This document shows, one piece after another, positions 12,165 through 13,417 of a DNA stretch of 13,417 bases. Under the pieces are notes generated by a model that did no database searches, was not told the origin of the DNA, and saw only the letters and a list, made by a program, of their open reading frames with translations. Origin of the DNA: Clostridiales bacterium (GTDB lineage: Bacteria; Bacillota; Clostridia; Saccharofermentanales; Saccharofermentanaceae); the NCBI GenBank assembly GCA_017612755.1, contig JAGAFH010000215.1, positions 1-13,417 on the forward strand, read 5' to 3'. Each line of letters begins with the position of its first letter. The first letter of the stretch is position 1. The position numbers were made by a program, and so were the translations under genes.

Positions 12165-13417
12165 TGAAAGTTATAAAGGCCCAGTCATCTGGTTTCTGTT
12201 TCGGAGTCAAGAACGCCGTCGGTTCGGCATATGAAATGCTGGACAGAAAAAGTGACGGCGAGCGTCTTGTTATGCTGGGCGAACTCACCCACAACGAGAA
12301 GGTCGTTAAGGAACTGCTGGATAAAGGGTTTGAGCTCTTTGATACGGCCCGGGAGGTCCCGGAGGGAAGTACTGTCATAATCAGGGCCCACGGAGTCACT
12401 CCGGAGCAGAAGACAATCCTGGAGCAGAAAAACTGCAAAGTCGTGGACTGTACCTGTCCTTTTGTGGAAAAGATCCACAAGATCGTGCGGAAAGAAACGG
12501 CTGAAGGAAAGAAGGTCATCATTACCGGCGCAAAGGGTCATCCGGAGGTGGAAGGAATATGCGGTGAAGCCCCGGAAAGCGTGAAAACAGTGTCTTCCTT
12601 AGCTGAATTTGAGAATATCAAAACAGATCCGGAAAACACCGTTCTTATATCACAAACTACATTTTCATCAGAAATATTTTCTCAAATTTGTGCAAATGCC
12701 GAAAATAAAATTGCAAAAAATTTGATTTTTGATACAATATGTAGTACGACTGAAATTAGGCAAAGAGAAGCCGCGGAGATTTCGGGCGGGGTTGACGTGA
12801 TGCTGGTCATCGGTTCTTCCCACAGTTCGAACACCAGGAAACTCTTTGATATCTGTTCCGGTCGCTGTGTGAGAACGCATCTGGTCAGCGGTGCTGACGA
12901 TGTCGGGGAACTGATAGCCCAGGGGCTTATCAGGGAAGACGACACGGTTGGCATCACGGCGGGGGCGTCTACACCGGAAGCTATTATTTTGGAGGTTGTT
13001 CGGAGAATGGACGAGAACAAGGAAATCATGACAAATCAGGGGGAGAACGATATCAATTTCGAAGAGTATATCGAAGGTATTCCCCAGCTTCGAAGAAATG
13101 CTATTGTGAAGGGAGCCATAACTTCGGCAGACGCTGATTTTGTCTATGTGGATGTTCGCGACAAATCCGAAGGAAAGATCCCCAGAAGAGAGTTTGATAA
13201 CGATCCCGATTTCAATATCGACGATGCAGTTGCCAACAAGAGCGAAGTTACTGTTGTTGTAAAGAGCATCAGAAATACGGATCAGGGCAAGGAGATCATC
13301 CTTTCCAAGTCACAGCTCGATTTCGAGAAGAACAAGAAGATCATTCAGGAAGCTTATGAGAACAAGACACCTGTAACAGTTACAGTCACAGGTACTGTTA
13401 AGGACGGTGTTATAGCA
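12164..13417 (+). CDS. ispH-rpsA: IspH-ribosomal protein S1 fusion (partial, runs off right edge)
   Basis: The frame is open from ATG 12164, which overlaps the cmk stop (TAATG), to the last base: 418 codons seen. Residues 1 to about 282 are 4-hydroxy-3-methylbut-2-enyl diphosphate reductase, the last step of the MEP isoprenoid pathway. The Cys ligands of the iron-sulfur cluster are Cys12 (GFCFGV), Cys98 (CTCPFV) and Cys193 (TICSTT). Substrate residues His43, His76, His126, the catalytic Glu128 (GHPEV), Ser221-Ser222-Asn223 and Ser269 are also present. After a short linker the frame continues into ribosomal protein S1: one OB-fold of about residues 313-382 (NAIVKGAI, FVYVDV, EGKIP, SKSQ) and the start of the next. 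This bifunctional fusion is known in Clostridia. Codon choice changes between the halves. Confidence 0.95.
   Translation, partial: MKVIKAQSSGFCFGVKNAVGSAYEMLDRKSDGERLVMLGELTHNEKVVKELLDKGFELFDTAREVPEGSTVIIRAHGVTPEQKTILEQKNCKVVDCTCPFVEKIHKIVRKETAEGKKVIITGAKGHPEVEGICGEAPESVKTVSSLAEFENIKTDPENTVLISQTTFSSEIFSQICANAENKIAKNLIFDTICSTTEIRQREAAEISGGVDVMLVIGSSHSSNTRKLFDICSGRCVRTHLVSGADDVGELIAQGLIREDDTVGITAGASTPEAIILEVVRRMDENKEIMTNQGENDINFEEYIEGIPQLRRNAIVKGAITSADADFVYVDVRDKSEGKIPRREFDNDPDFNIDDAVANKSEVTVVVKSIRNTDQGKEIILSKSQLDFEKNKKIIQEAYENKTPVTVTVTGTVKDGVIA
12711..12738 (+). promoter_or_regulatory. Possible internal promoter within ispH
   Basis: TTGCAA (12711-12716), a 16-base spacer and TACAAT (12733-12738) preceded by TGA form an extended -10 element. 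It sits inside an unusually AT-rich stretch of ispH. A transcript starting near 12745 would carry the whole S1 part. This is motif reading only. Confidence 0.3.
12991..13009 (+). promoter_or_regulatory. Possible internal ribosome binding site and ATG before the S1 part
   Basis: GGAGG (12991-12995) lies 11 bases before the in-frame ATG 13007 (Met282 of the fusion). A second in-frame ATG 13028 has AAGGA close before it. Either would give a free S1-like protein beginning just upstream of its first OB-fold. The first spacing is slightly long and the match could be chance. Confidence 0.3.

Overview
The window reads as a Clostridia-type (Firmicutes) chromosome segment. The main pointers are a 4-hydroxy-3-methylbut-2-enyl diphosphate reductase (IspH) fused in frame to ribosomal protein S1 directly after cmk, adjacent scpA-scpB, strong GGAGG-type ribosome binding sites, lipoprotein signal peptides, frequent AGA/AAG codons, and a roughly 1050-residue isoleucyl-tRNA synthetase of the long, eukaryote-like class. 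A gut or rumen clostridium is plausible, but genus cannot be read from the sequence. All genes lie on the + strand. I see no tRNA, rRNA, insertion sequence, prophage or CRISPR array, and no gene-free stretch over 300 bases.

Region 1 (1-3029) is a tandem array of four related secreted lipoproteins: the tail of one cut by the left edge, two close paralogues (203-1072 and 1203-2048, colinear at an offset of exactly 1000 bases over most of their length), and a diverged fourth (2157-3029). Each complete member has a lipoprotein signal peptide, a middle alpha/beta domain ending in a Lys-Trp-x-Ile strand, and a C-terminal beta-rich domain. Rho-independent terminators follow the second and third members. 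I do not recognise the function; this is the least explained part of the window.

Region 2 (3045-5216) holds three tightly packed genes behind the fourth lipoprotein: an RlmI/RlmK-like SAM-dependent methyltransferase, an RluA-type pseudouridine synthase overlapping it, and a small HD-domain phosphohydrolase. The first two point to RNA modification.

Region 3 (5285 to the right edge) starts with a good sigma-A type promoter and runs with gaps of 10 bases or less, or overlaps, through ileS, a site-2 protease (M50), scpA, scpB, an RpiR/MurR-type regulator, cmk and ispH-rpsA. It looks like one long housekeeping operon combining translation, membrane proteolysis, chromosome segregation, nucleotide metabolism and isoprenoid synthesis. 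No T-box leader precedes ileS.

The points most worth a second look are the uncharacterised lipoprotein array, with its signs of recent duplication or gene conversion, and possible internal expression signals inside ispH-rpsA: an AT-rich patch with an extended -10 promoter-like element, then a GGAGG and ATG just before the S1 part. These could allow S1 to be made separately from the fusion.
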